DNA from: Anaerolineae bacterium | GTDB taxonomy: Bacteria; Chloroflexota; Anaerolineae; SpSt-600 | Assembly (NCBI GenBank): GCA_025062375.1 | Contig: JANXAG010000002.1 | Location: 66,101-130,100, forward strand | Reading direction: 5' to 3' | DNA: 64,000 bases | Shown here: piece by piece, positions 53,856-62,093 of the stretch | Numbering within the stretch: the first letter of the stretch is position 1 | Layout: each line of letters begins with the position of its first letter | The notes under the pieces: model-generated | The model's database searches: none | Told to the model about the DNA's origin: nothing | The model's input: the letters and a program-made list of their open reading frames with translations, nothing else | Translations under genes and position numbers: made by a program

Positions 53856-54851
53856 ATGTTTAAGGCTAAAAATCTTTTGCTGGTAGTGGCGGTATTGGCT
53901 TTGGCCATAGCTGCTTGCAGGCCTGGCCCTGCCGCTACCCCCGAACCATCACTGCCGCTTAAAGAGACCCCTCAATTTACCCCCACGCCTACCCCTACTG
54001 AGGAGCCTCTCGAGGTGGAAAATTTCTACCATGGCCTGGAAAAATTCTCTAGCTACCGGATCCACTGGTATGTTACCTTTGATGGTAAGGATAGCTCCGG
54101 TAGCCCCGTAAAGTGGGAAACGCACTGGCTTGAGGAATATACGGCTAATCCACCGGCGCGTCGCCTTACCTTTAAGAGCTCAGAGGTAAAGGGAACTTTG
54201 GTCGTTGTGCAATTGAAGGATAAAACTTACTACATAGCGGAAGGAAACTGTTTCACAACCGCTACCGCTGAAACCGACTTTTTATCGCGTTTCACTCCTG
54301 AATTTGGCATTTCGGGGGGAACTTTCGTTGGCTATGAGACCGTGGCGGGTGTAAGGGCTAAACGTTACACTTTTGACGAAAAGGCCTTTACCTGGGGAGG
54401 CTTCGTTAAAGTCAGGGGAGAAGTCTGGGTTGCCCCCGAAGGTTACGTCCTTAAGGAGACCCTGGAGGCTTCCGGAAGAGACGTGTTCTACGAAAAAGGC
54501 GAGGGAACTTTAAGGTGGACATGGGAGGTTACAGACCTCAATTCGCCGTTTACCATTGAAGTGCCTCCAGAGTGCGCTCAGTTGCAGCCCGAAGATATCC
54601 CTATTCTGGCCGACGCCTCCGATATGATGACTATGGAGGGGTTTATCTCTTACAAGAGCGCTGCATCTTTCCAGGAGGCTGTAAAATTCTACAAAGAGAA
54701 AATGCCCGCTAACGGCTGGGCTCCAGCTGAAGGCTCACTGGAAATGGAAAACATGGTTATGCTTAATTTTGAAAAAGGAGACCGAACAGCTTCCGTGACC
54801 ATCCACGCTGAAGAGGAAGGGGTAAGCGTCATGATAACCTTTAGGCAATAA
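53856..54851 (+). CDS. Secreted lipoprotein (LolA/LppX-like fold possible)
   Basis: 331 residues starting with a lipoprotein signal (NLLLVVAVLALAIAAC) and a Pro/Thr linker (TPEPSLPLKETPQFTPTPTP). The body is beta-rich and reads YRIHWYVTFDGKDS, VKWETHWLEEYTANPP, TYYIAEGNCF, GYETVAGVRAKRYTFD and VRGEVWVAPEGYVLK. That order of strands resembles LppX/LprG or LolA-like lipid-carrier folds, though the match is loose. The last 70 residues (FQEAVKFYKEKMPANGW) look like a separate small domain seen in many Chloroflexota lipoproteins. ATG 53856 follows AAGGAGGGA. Function unknown. It lies 15 bp upstream of secG. Confidence 0.6.
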   Translation: MFKAKNLLLVVAVLALAIAACRPGPAATPEPSLPLKETPQFTPTPTPTEEPLEVENFYHGLEKFSSYRIHWYVTFDGKDSSGSPVKWETHWLEEYTANPPARRLTFKSSEVKGTLVVVQLKDKTYYIAEGNCFTTATAETDFLSRFTPEFGISGGTFVGYETVAGVRAKRYTFDEKAFTWGGFVKVRGEVWVAPEGYVLKETLEASGRDVFYEKGEGTLRWTWEVTDLNSPFTIEVPPECAQLQPEDIPILADASDMMTMEGFISYKSAASFQEAVKFYKEKMPANGWAPAEGSLEMENMVMLNFEKGDRTASVTIHAEEEGVSVMITFRQ

Positions 54852-54866
54852 GGAGGGTGCAGCAAA

Positions 54867-55088
54867 ATGAGAACTTACTTCTACCTCATCCAGATAATAA
54901 TCTCCCTCGCTCTTATAGTAGTTATACTCCTGGGGAGCAAGGGGGGAGGATTGAGCTCTATCTTCGGCGGCGAAGGTGGGATATACAGAACCCGGCGTGG
55001 TGTGGAGAAAGTTCTTTTCCAGGCAGCCATCGTCCTATCGGCTCTCTTCCTCCTTGTCTCCCTCCTAAGCGTTATCCTTTTCCAGTGA
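54867..55088 (+). CDS. secG: Protein-export membrane protein SecG
   Basis: A 73-residue SecYEG accessory subunit. Two helices (YLIQIIISLALIVVILLG and AAIVLSALFLLVSLLSVILF) flank the conserved loop SKGGGLSSIFGGEGGIYRTRRG, which is diagnostic for SecG. ATG 54867 follows AAGGAGGGTG. It is transcribed after the secreted lipoprotein and before an extracytoplasmic binding protein. Confidence 0.93.
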   Translation: MRTYFYLIQIIISLALIVVILLGSKGGGLSSIFGGEGGIYRTRRGVEKVLFQAAIVLSALFLLVSLLSVILFQ

Positions 55089-55128
55089 AAAATTCTGCAC
55101 CGCAGTTCTCATATTGCTGAGGACAGCA

Positions 55129-56796
55129 TTGGTTCGCTTTATCCGGTGGCAATTTCTTGTCTTATTCACTGCTCTTGCCCTCCTGGGGGGTATTCTTTCC
55201 TACGGGGCAATTCAGTATAGCACTGTAATCGTTCCAGCGCCAGGTGGAAGATATATAGAGGGGGTGGCAGGCAACCCGCGCTTTCTGAACCCTCTTTTCA
55301 GCCAATTTAACGAGCTGGACCAAGATATTTGCTCCCTCATTTTCAACGGGTTGATTGCCTTGGACGATCAAGGCAAGCCTATCCCTGCCCTTGCCGAACG
55401 ATGGGAAATCTCACCCGATGGTCTCACTTATACATTCCATCTGCGCCGTAATATACGCTGGCACGATGGCACTCCGTTTACCGCTGAAGACGTCCTTTTC
55501 ACCGTCAGAGCTCTGGCTTCACCGGAGTTCCCGGGTCTTCCTTCCCTCCAAGAATTCTGGAAAAACGTGGAAGCTTCAAGCGATGACCCTTATACTGTCC
55601 GTTTTACCCTTAAAGAGCCCTTTGCCCCATTCCTCACTTATGCCTCAATAGGCATTATACCAGCTCACCTCTGGTCCCGAATCCCCTATTCTTTGATGGT
55701 TCAATCGCGTTTCAACCTTGAGCCTACGGGCACGGGCCCTTATCGGCTAAAGGAGATGGATGCTACTCGCCTTGTGCTGGAGGCAAACCCTGATTTCTAT
55801 GGCCCGAAGCCCTACCTTACCGAAATAGAGTTTCGTTTCTACCCCGATTACGAAAGCGCCTTCGAGGCTCTCAAATTGGGAGAAGTTATGGGGGTGGCAC
55901 GCATACCTTACCAGCTTGTCCCGGAAGCAGCCACCATGAAAGATCTGGCCGTATATTCGGGCATTGTTGCTGGATACACAATGGTGCTCCTGAATTTTGA
56001 TAACCCCAACACTCCTTTCTTCAAGGAAAGGGAAGTTCGCCAGGCCCTCAGCCATGCTATAGATCGCAAAGCGATAATAAGGGAAGTTCTCAAGGGCTAC
56101 GGGGTAGAAGCTCACAGTCCTATCTGGCCCAGCTCCTGGGCTTACAATCCCGAGGTCAAGTCTTACCCTTACGATCTGGAAAAAGCTTCAGCTCTTCTGG
56201 AAAAAGCGGGCTGGGAAGATACCGATGGGGATAAGATCCGGGATAAAGCAGGTAAAAAGTTGAGCTTTATCCTTCTCGCAAGCAGCTCTCCGGAGAATGC
56301 GAGGTTGGCTTATCTCCTGGCTGATGAGTGGAGAAAAATTGGAGTAGAGGCAATCCCGCAGGTTTTTGATTATCCCAGTCTGGTGCGGGATTTCCTTTAC
56401 CCTCGCAATTTTGAGGCAGCCATAGTGCGTTGGGAATTCGGCCCCGACCCCGATCTTTACCCTTTGTGGCATTCAAGCCAGAAGAAAGAAGGGCAGAACT
56501 TCAGCGGGTATTCTTCCCCTAAATTTGACGCCCTGCTGGAGGAGGCTCGCCTTACCCCTGACTTATCCTCTCGCCGGGATTTATACTTCCAATTTCAGGC
56601 GCTTTTTGCAGAGGAAGTGCCGGCCTTTATCCTCTATTACCCCCTTTACCTTTTCGGGGCTAGGAAGGAGCTCAAGGGGGTGCAGCTGGGCCCTGTGTTT
56701 TCTTCAGCCGATAGGTTTCGCACTCTGAACAGGTGGTACATAAACACCAGAAGGGTTCTGGTTTCACAGGCCGAAAGGGAAGGCTTTTACCCCTGA
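55129..56796 (+). CDS. Peptide/oligopeptide ABC transporter substrate-binding protein (SBP_5 family)
   Basis: Family 5 extracytoplasmic binding protein. After an N-terminal helix (WQFLVLFTALALLGGILSYG) without a lipobox Cys, the mature domain shows NPRFLNPLFSQFNELDQDI, LAERWEISPDGLTYTFHLR and NIRWHDGTPFTAEDVLFTV. REVRQALSHAIDRKAIIREVL follows later; these are the standard SBP_5 blocks. It seems anchored by an uncleaved helix or cleaved by signal peptidase I. The TTG at 55129 is supported by GAGG 6 bp upstream; the TTG at 55114 is an alternative. No permease or ATPase genes are adjacent, so it may work with a transporter elsewhere. Confidence 0.85.
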   Translation: MVRFIRWQFLVLFTALALLGGILSYGAIQYSTVIVPAPGGRYIEGVAGNPRFLNPLFSQFNELDQDICSLIFNGLIALDDQGKPIPALAERWEISPDGLTYTFHLRRNIRWHDGTPFTAEDVLFTVRALASPEFPGLPSLQEFWKNVEASSDDPYTVRFTLKEPFAPFLTYASIGIIPAHLWSRIPYSLMVQSRFNLEPTGTGPYRLKEMDATRLVLEANPDFYGPKPYLTEIEFRFYPDYESAFEALKLGEVMGVARIPYQLVPEAATMKDLAVYSGIVAGYTMVLLNFDNPNTPFFKEREVRQALSHAIDRKAIIREVLKGYGVEAHSPIWPSSWAYNPEVKSYPYDLEKASALLEKAGWEDTDGDKIRDKAGKKLSFILLASSSPENARLAYLLADEWRKIGVEAIPQVFDYPSLVRDFLYPRNFEAAIVRWEFGPDPDLYPLWHSSQKKEGQNFSGYSSPKFDALLEEARLTPDLSSRRDLYFQFQALFAEEVPAFILYYPLYLFGARKELKGVQLGPVFSSADRFRTLNRWYINTRRVLVSQAEREGFYP

Positions 56797-56803
56797 GGAA
56801 AGA

Positions 56804-57265
56804 ATGCAGGAATTCTGGGGCAGGTTCTTCCAGAGAGGAATAAAGATAAATGTGGGCTGGATTATTGGTCTCATATTCGTGGGATGGGTGGTTACTGCCT
56901 TCTATATTACTGTAACGGAGGCTCTGGAGACGGCGGAAGCAAGGGTTTATTTAACCTCAGCCCTTCATGAGAGGGATCAGCAGCTTGAGTTGAGGGAGGA
57001 ACTGAAAGCTAAGGCTAGAGCTCTGGGGATTGAAAGTTCCACTGCTTCCGGTGAAGTGCTGGCTCCTTCTCGCGAGGCTTACCTCAAAGAATTCTGGCGG
57101 ATGCAGCGCCTTGTTCGGCCTGGGGAATCCATTTCTTCGTATCCGCTTGCGCCTGAAAGCTTCCCTCCTCGTTTCGAGCCATCTCCTCCTTCTGAAAACC
57201 CCTTTTCCTCTCCCCTGGAAGCCTGGAAAGCTTTACTGGGGTTTATCCGAAGCCCTGAGCCTTAG
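56804..57265 (+). CDS. FtsB/DivIC-like membrane-anchored coiled-coil protein
   Basis: 153 residues. A short basic start (FFQRGIKINV), one helix (GWIIGLIFVGWVVTAFYI), then an extracytoplasmic helical part (ERDQQLELREELKAKARALG) and a low-complexity tail rich in Pro and Ser (PPRFEPSPPSENPFSSP). This resembles septum-formation initiator proteins (FtsB/DivIC), which bind FtsL and FtsQ, and the sequence RVYLTSALHERDQQL sits where their coiled coil begins. The assignment is by architecture only. ATG 56804 follows GAGGAAAG and lies 7 bp after the binding-protein gene. Confidence 0.5.
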   Translation: MQEFWGRFFQRGIKINVGWIIGLIFVGWVVTAFYITVTEALETAEARVYLTSALHERDQQLELREELKAKARALGIESSTASGEVLAPSREAYLKEFWRMQRLVRPGESISSYPLAPESFPPRFEPSPPSENPFSSPLEAWKALLGFIRSPEP

Positions 57266-57277
57266 TTTCCGTCCAGC

Positions 57278-57306
57278 TTGCGATGGTGAACTGGGTTTGC
57301 TATAAT
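57278..57306 (+). promoter_or_regulatory. Predicted tRNA-Ser promoter
   Basis: TTGCGA (57278-57283), 17 bp, TATAAT (57301-57306). The tRNA begins 9 bp after the -10 box, so transcription would start within about 2-3 nt of the mature 5' end. Confidence 0.65.
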
Positions 57307-57314
57307 AATTCAGT

Positions 57315-57402
57315 GGAGGGATCGCCTAGAGGCCGAGGGCGCGCGTCTCGAAAACGCGTAGGGGTTTGAAGCCCCTCGTGGGTTCGAATCCCACTCCCTC
57401 CG
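57315..57402 (+). tRNA. tRNA-Ser (anticodon CGA)
   Basis: Acceptor stem GGAGGGA (57315-57321) pairs with TCCCTCC (57395-57401), with discriminator G at 57402. The anticodon stem CGCGT/ACGCG encloses the loop CTCGAAA, giving anticodon CGA, which reads UCG. A long variable arm (AGGGGTTTGAAGCCCCT) is typical of tRNA-Ser. The T arm is GTGGG TTCGAAT CCCAC. The 3' CC is followed by T, so the terminal CCA is not fully encoded. An intrinsic terminator follows about 45 bp later, just ahead of the RNase III gene. Confidence 0.93.
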
Positions 57403-57445
57403 CCTTAATGATTTCTATGGCAGGGGCCCTCCCTCATCGGTTGCT

Positions 57446-57470
57446 TTGAGGGATGTGCCCTCAATTTTTT
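57446..57470 (+). terminator. Intrinsic terminator after tRNA-Ser, attenuator-like ahead of rnc
   Basis: TTGAGGG (57446-57452) pairs with CCCTCAA (57458-57464) around ATGTG, followed by six T. The RNase III ATG is 6 bp beyond. The upstream CCCTCA (57431-57436) could instead pair with TGAGGG (57447-57452) and prevent the terminator, giving a mutually exclusive arrangement. Confidence 0.75.
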
Positions 57471-57475
57471 GGAGC

Positions 57476-58780
57476 ATGAAAGAACTCCCCTCTATAAATT
57501 TTGCTGAGCTGGAAGAAAAATTAGGCATTAACTTCACCGATAAGGCCCTGCTCTTGCAGGCCCTTGTCCATACTTCTTACGTTAACGAAAACCCCTCTTT
57601 CCCCCTGAACGATAACGAACGTCTGGAATTCCTGGGTGATGCAGTCCTGGATTTCGTAGTGGGGGATTACCTCTATCACCGCTTTCCCGAAATGAGGGAA
57701 GGGGAGCTCACCTGGCTCAGGGCTTCTCTGGTGAAAGGGGAAACTCTGGCCCAGTTTGCCCGGAAGATATCCTTGGGAAGATACCTGCTTCTGGGGAGAG
57801 GGGAAGAGGAATCAGGCGGCAGGGAGCGCAGTTCTATCTTGGGAAGCGCCTTTGAAGCTTTAATCGGGGCAATTTACCTGGATAAAGATCTGGACGCAGT
57901 AAAAACATTTCTCGAGCCCTTCATAGAGCCAGAACTGGACCAGCTCTTTCTGGAAACCATCGGGATGGATCCCAAGAGCAGGTTGCAGGAGTTCATCCAG
58001 GAGTGGCTTGGAGTAACCCCCTCTTACCGAACCCTTGAAGAAAGGGGCCCTGAACATGCCAGGACCTTCGTAGTGGGGGTTTTCCTGGGAGAAAAGCTGT
58101 GGGGGAAAGGGGAAGGGTCCAGTAAGCAGCAGGCTTCCGTGGAGGCGGCCAGGATTGCTCTGGAAACCCTCCAGAAAATTTCGGAAAAAGACCTTTCCTG
58201 GAAGCTGCCCCGGCGGATAAGGCTTTCACTACTGCAGCTTTTGCCTTTCCTGGAGAAGTTGCACCGGTGGGCACTGGCCGGAAGCGTTGCTCTAGCCCTT
58301 TATGGCTTACCTCTAACCCCTCATGATATTGACCTGGTCACTGATCGAAGGGGGGCCAGAGCTTTAAGCTCAAACCTTGGGGAGTTTACCCTTTCTCCCC
58401 TCAGGTGGAAGGAAAACGAACATTTTGCCTCTCTTTTGGCCCAATTCAAAGTTGAAGGGGTCAGGGTGGAAGTAATCGGCGACTTAAAAGTTAAGGGTGA
58501 AAAAAGTTTAATTTCTTTCAATTTATGGCCTCACGTGCGCGTACTTCCCTTTGTCTGGGGAAAGGTAAACGTTGTTCCGCTGGAGTGGCAACTTGTAGTT
58601 AACATAGTTGCCGGCAAGGGGGAAAAGGCAGAGATGATAGCGCGTCATCTCCGGAGTGAAGGATACGATGAAGCTCTCCTTGGGAAGATCCTCCGCAGTC
58701 GTGCCGTCACCAGGGCTGTAAGGGAAGAAGTGCGGAGCCTTCTCAGCAAGGATAGAATCTATGCGCCTCAAGAACCTTGA
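57476..58780 (+). CDS. rnc: Ribonuclease III fused to a C-terminal nucleotidyltransferase-like domain
   Basis: 434 residues against 220-240 for normal RNase III. The RNase III domain has the signature NERLEFLGDAVLDF (48-60) and the second acidic motif GSAFEALIGAIYLD. The dsRNA-binding domain (about 160-230) ends in GSSKQQASVEAARIALETL. The extra 200 residues contain LAGSVALALYGLPLTPHDID at about 267-285 and VRVEVIGD at about 328. This resembles the G-S...D-x-D pattern of the nucleotidyltransferase superfamily, near AbiEii-type or MNT proteins. ATG 57476 comes after the tRNA terminator, with GGAG only 1 bp away, so initiation may be weak. It overlaps smc by 20 bp. The rnc-smc neighbourhood is a common one. 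Confidence 0.85.
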   Translation: MKELPSINFAELEEKLGINFTDKALLLQALVHTSYVNENPSFPLNDNERLEFLGDAVLDFVVGDYLYHRFPEMREGELTWLRASLVKGETLAQFARKISLGRYLLLGRGEEESGGRERSSILGSAFEALIGAIYLDKDLDAVKTFLEPFIEPELDQLFLETIGMDPKSRLQEFIQEWLGVTPSYRTLEERGPEHARTFVVGVFLGEKLWGKGEGSSKQQASVEAARIALETLQKISEKDLSWKLPRRIRLSLLQLLPFLEKLHRWALAGSVALALYGLPLTPHDIDLVTDRRGARALSSNLGEFTLSPLRWKENEHFASLLAQFKVEGVRVEVIGDLKVKGEKSLISFNLWPHVRVLPFVWGKVNVVPLEWQLVVNIVAGKGEKAEMIARHLRSEGYDEALLGKILRSRAVTRAVREEVRSLLSKDRIYAPQEP

Positions 58781-61700
58781 ACTTTACGGGTTTAAATCTT
58801 TTGCCACCAAAACCCTGATCGCTTTTGATAAAGGTATCACTGCCATAATAGGGCCTAACGGGAGCGGCAAATCCAACCTAGCCGATGCCATTCGGTGGGC
58901 TCTGGGGGAGCAGAGCTTCCGAAGCCTCAGAGCGCGCTCCACAGAGGACATAATCTTTGCAGGAAGCTCCAGACGTCCCCAGATGGGGGTGGCTCAGGTT
59001 TCTTTAACCCTCGATAATGCCGAGGGCTCTTTCCCACTGGATTTTTCTGAGATAACCATAACCCGCAGAGCTTATCGGTCCGGTGAAAACGAGTATTTGC
59101 TCAACGGTCAAAGGGTGCGCCTGAAGGATGTGGAAGAGCTCCTGGCAGCAGCGGGCTTCCACCATTTAACTCACACTTTTGTAGGTCAGGGCCTCGTGGA
59201 TGCAGCTTTATTGCTTAAGCCGCAGGAAAGGAGAGCGCTTCTGGAGGAAGTTTCAGGAATAGCTATTTATAGGGGGAAGCGAGAAGAAGCTCTTCGCAAA
59301 CTGGAGGAAGCTGAAGCAAACCTGGTACGTCTCAAAGACATCCTGGCTGAAATATCGCCCCGCCTTGAGAAGTTGAGAGAGCAGAGCCTTAAGGCTCAGG
59401 AGTACATGGCTCTTTCCGGGGAATTGAACCATCTCCTCAGAATCTGGTATGGGCACAAACTTCACCTTCAGGCTGAAGCCTTCCGGGAGGCTGCCCGGGA
59501 AGAGCAGAGAATCCTCAAGCTTGTTGAAGAAGCTCGCCTGAACCTGGAAAAGCACCACCGCGATTTGGAAGAAATCCGCCTTAAGCGCCGGCGATTGCAG
59601 GAAGAGCTCTCCCTCTTGCGCCGCAGGGCTCTGGAAGAAGAAAGAGCCTTTCAGGAAGCCCAGCGCAACATAGCCGTATTGGAAGAGAGGATAAGGCATC
59701 TTACCCGCCAGAAAGAGGAGTTAGAAGGAGAACTGCGAGGGCGAGAAAAGCATTACCTGGAGGTAGAAGAAGCCAGGAGAAAATTGGAGGAAGCTCGCAA
59801 AAATTGGGAAAGATCCCCTCAGCGCAAGGCGGCCGAGTTGAAGAGAAGGGAAACGGAAATCCTGGATAGACTTGAGAAAGTGCGCCGTAAAATATCCGAA
59901 CTTGAAGGAGAAATAGCATCCGCTCAGAGAGAAAAGGAGAGACTTTCGGAGGTGCTGACTTCGGTAGAAAAAGAGCTGGCCTCTCTTGCGCAGGAGAAGG
60001 GTAAAAAGGTTGGTGAGATAAAGGAGCGGGAAAAGGAAATCCTTACTGCCGTCAAGAAGGTTGAGGCTGAGCTTTTCGGCCTTCAGGGTGAATTAAGTCG
60101 CTTTCAGGGCAAAGAAGAAGCACTCCTCGCCCGTTTTAAGGTTCTGGAAAATTCCCTCAAAGTTTCGCCTCCCGGCAATTTCCGTGGCCCACTGATCGAC
60201 TTACTTAAAGTTCCTCACGGCCTGGAAAAAGCGCTGGAGGCTGCTTTATCTCCTTTACAGGAAGGATGGGTAGCTTATTCTATTCAGGAAGCCGGCGAAG
60301 TTTTAGCCTCTTTTCCGGAAGATAAACGCTATGTCTTGCTTCTTCTTACGCCCCTGCAGGAAATTTCCCCCCTTACGCTTCCCAGAACCGATGGGGTTAT
60401 AGGATTGGCTTCGGAGCTGGTGAAGGCTCCGGATTATCTCCTACCCCTGGTGGGGGTGCTATTGGGGCGGACCCTGGTGGTGAGGGATATGGATTCTGCC
60501 CTCAGGGCTCTCGAGGAGCTATCGGAGGAGAAATTCCCATACCAGGTGGTTACTCTAAAGGGGGAAAAATTGCACAGCTTTGGAGCCATGGAAAAGATAA
60601 AGGGGGGGAGGTCCAGCCTCTTGGCCGAGAAAGAAACGGTGGAAGCTGAGCTGCGCCTTATCCAGAAGAAAAAGGAAGATTTGAATTTGAGGGCTAAGGC
60701 GCTGGAAAAGTCTCTGCAGGAAGCGAAGGAAGAATTGCGAAGGGTTTCCCGGGAGAAAGACCGTTTGGAGGCTTCGCTGAGCGAGCGGGAGAAGGAGTTG
60801 GAGCTTCGCAGGCATAAAATCCAGGGGGAACTGCAGTGGTATGAACGCCAGCTCAGCAAGCTTGAAAGGGAGAAAATGTCCCTCCTGCTGGAAGAGGGGA
60901 GGGCTTCCAGGGAGCTGGGGGTAATCCAGCAAGCCCTTGAGGAGTTAGGTGGAGAACCAGGGTTTACCTTTGTGGATCCCCAGGTTTGGGAAGAGAGGAA
61001 GGCTTCTCTGGAGAAAGATCTGCAAAGGGCCAGGAGCGAACTGCAAGTTCTGCGTCATAAGGTTGCATCAACTGCGCGGGAGCTGGAGAAAAGCCTTCTA
61101 AGTCTTCAGGAAAGCATCGGAATCCTTGAAGGGAAAAAGCCGGCTCTGGATGAGCTCATGCAGAGGGTAGAGGCTCTGGAGGGGGAAGCAGAAGAACTGG
61201 GGGCAAAGGAACAGGAAGCTTTGAAGAAAAGGGAAGAAGCCCAGAGGAGCCTGAACCATTGTGAGTTGCTCCTTCAGCAGGCGAGGCTGGCTGTGGAAAA
61301 AGCCCGGGAGGAGATGAATTCCCTGCGCCATCGCCTCCAGGAGGATTTAGGTCTTGTGGAGGCCCAGGACCCTCAACGCCTCTTGCCTTTGGGGGATCTG
61401 ATCCGCACTCTTCCCCGGGTAGCTGTTAGTCCCCCAGGACTTGAGGAAGAAATCAAGCGCCTTAAAGGCCGGCTGAAGCGTCTTGGTCCTGTTAACCTGG
61501 AAGCTCCTGAAGAGTTCAGGGCGTTAGAGGAGCGCCACCGTTTCCTCACCTCCCAGATAGCTGATCTGGAGGAAACGGCTTCCCGCCTTAAGGGCCTGAT
61601 AAAGGAGCTGGACAGGGAGATGGAAAGACGCTTCACTGAGGTATTCCGGGCTGTGAACGAGGCCTTCAACCTCTATTTCCAGGAACTTTTTTCTGGTGGG

Positions 61701-62093
61701 AGAGCTCGCCTTATCCTTACCGGTTCCAGTCACCGGGAAGAAGCCGGCGTTGAAATAGAGGCCGCCCCTCCGGGCAAAAAACTCAAAGAGCTGGCGATGC
61801 TCTCGGGCGGAGAGCGAGCTCTTACAGCCGTGGCTTTCCTCTTTGCTATCCTCAAAGTTAGGCCTGTGCCTTTCTGCGTTCTGGATGAGGTGGATGCCAT
61901 GCTGGATGAGGCAAACATCGGGCGTTTCTGCCTGGCCCTTAAGGACTTATCCCGCCAGATTCAGTTCATTGTCATAACTCACAACCGGGCCACCGTAGAA
62001 ATTTCCGACGTAATATGGGGGGTAACTATGAATGACGATGGCATTTCACAGGTTTTTTCCATGAAGCTTGAAGAGGCGATAGCAGGCTTATGA
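58761..62093 (+). CDS. smc: Chromosome segregation protein SMC
   Basis: The condensin ATPase that organises the chromosome. The N-terminal Walker A is IIGPNGSGKSN, then the Q-loop region. Two long coiled coils (about 170-480 and 640-930) flank a hinge with PLIDLLKVPHGLEKALEAAL and LLGRTLVVRDM. The C-terminal ABC signature is LSGGERALTAVAFLFA, and Walker B is CVLDEVDAMLDEAN. At 1110 residues it is slightly shorter than the usual 1170-1190. It overlaps rnc by 20 bp and ends with an ATGA overlap with the next gene. ftsY, often found here, is replaced by a membrane protein gene. Confidence 0.96.
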   Translation: MRLKNLELYGFKSFATKTLIAFDKGITAIIGPNGSGKSNLADAIRWALGEQSFRSLRARSTEDIIFAGSSRRPQMGVAQVSLTLDNAEGSFPLDFSEITITRRAYRSGENEYLLNGQRVRLKDVEELLAAAGFHHLTHTFVGQGLVDAALLLKPQERRALLEEVSGIAIYRGKREEALRKLEEAEANLVRLKDILAEISPRLEKLREQSLKAQEYMALSGELNHLLRIWYGHKLHLQAEAFREAAREEQRILKLVEEARLNLEKHHRDLEEIRLKRRRLQEELSLLRRRALEEERAFQEAQRNIAVLEERIRHLTRQKEELEGELRGREKHYLEVEEARRKLEEARKNWERSPQRKAAELKRRETEILDRLEKVRRKISELEGEIASAQREKERLSEVLTSVEKELASLAQEKGKKVGEIKEREKEILTAVKKVEAELFGLQGELSRFQGKEEALLARFKVLENSLKVSPPGNFRGPLIDLLKVPHGLEKALEAALSPLQEGWVAYSIQEAGEVLASFPEDKRYVLLLLTPLQEISPLTLPRTDGVIGLASELVKAPDYLLPLVGVLLGRTLVVRDMDSALRALEELSEEKFPYQVVTLKGEKLHSFGAMEKIKGGRSSLLAEKETVEAELRLIQKKKEDLNLRAKALEKSLQEAKEELRRVSREKDRLEASLSEREKELELRRHKIQGELQWYERQLSKLEREKMSLLLEEGRASRELGVIQQALEELGGEPGFTFVDPQVWEERKASLEKDLQRARSELQVLRHKVASTARELEKSLLSLQESIGILEGKKPALDELMQRVEALEGEAEELGAKEQEALKKREEAQRSLNHCELLLQQARLAVEKAREEMNSLRHRLQEDLGLVEAQDPQRLLPLGDLIRTLPRVAVSPPGLEEEIKRLKGRLKRLGPVNLEAPEEFRALEERHRFLTSQIADLEETASRLKGLIKELDREMERRFTEVFRAVNEAFNLYFQELFSGGRARLILTGSSHREEAGVEIEAAPPGKKLKELAMLSGGERALTAVAFLFAILKVRPVPFCVLDEVDAMLDEANIGRFCLALKDLSRQIQFIVITHNRATVEISDVIWGVTMNDDGISQVFSMKLEEAIAGL

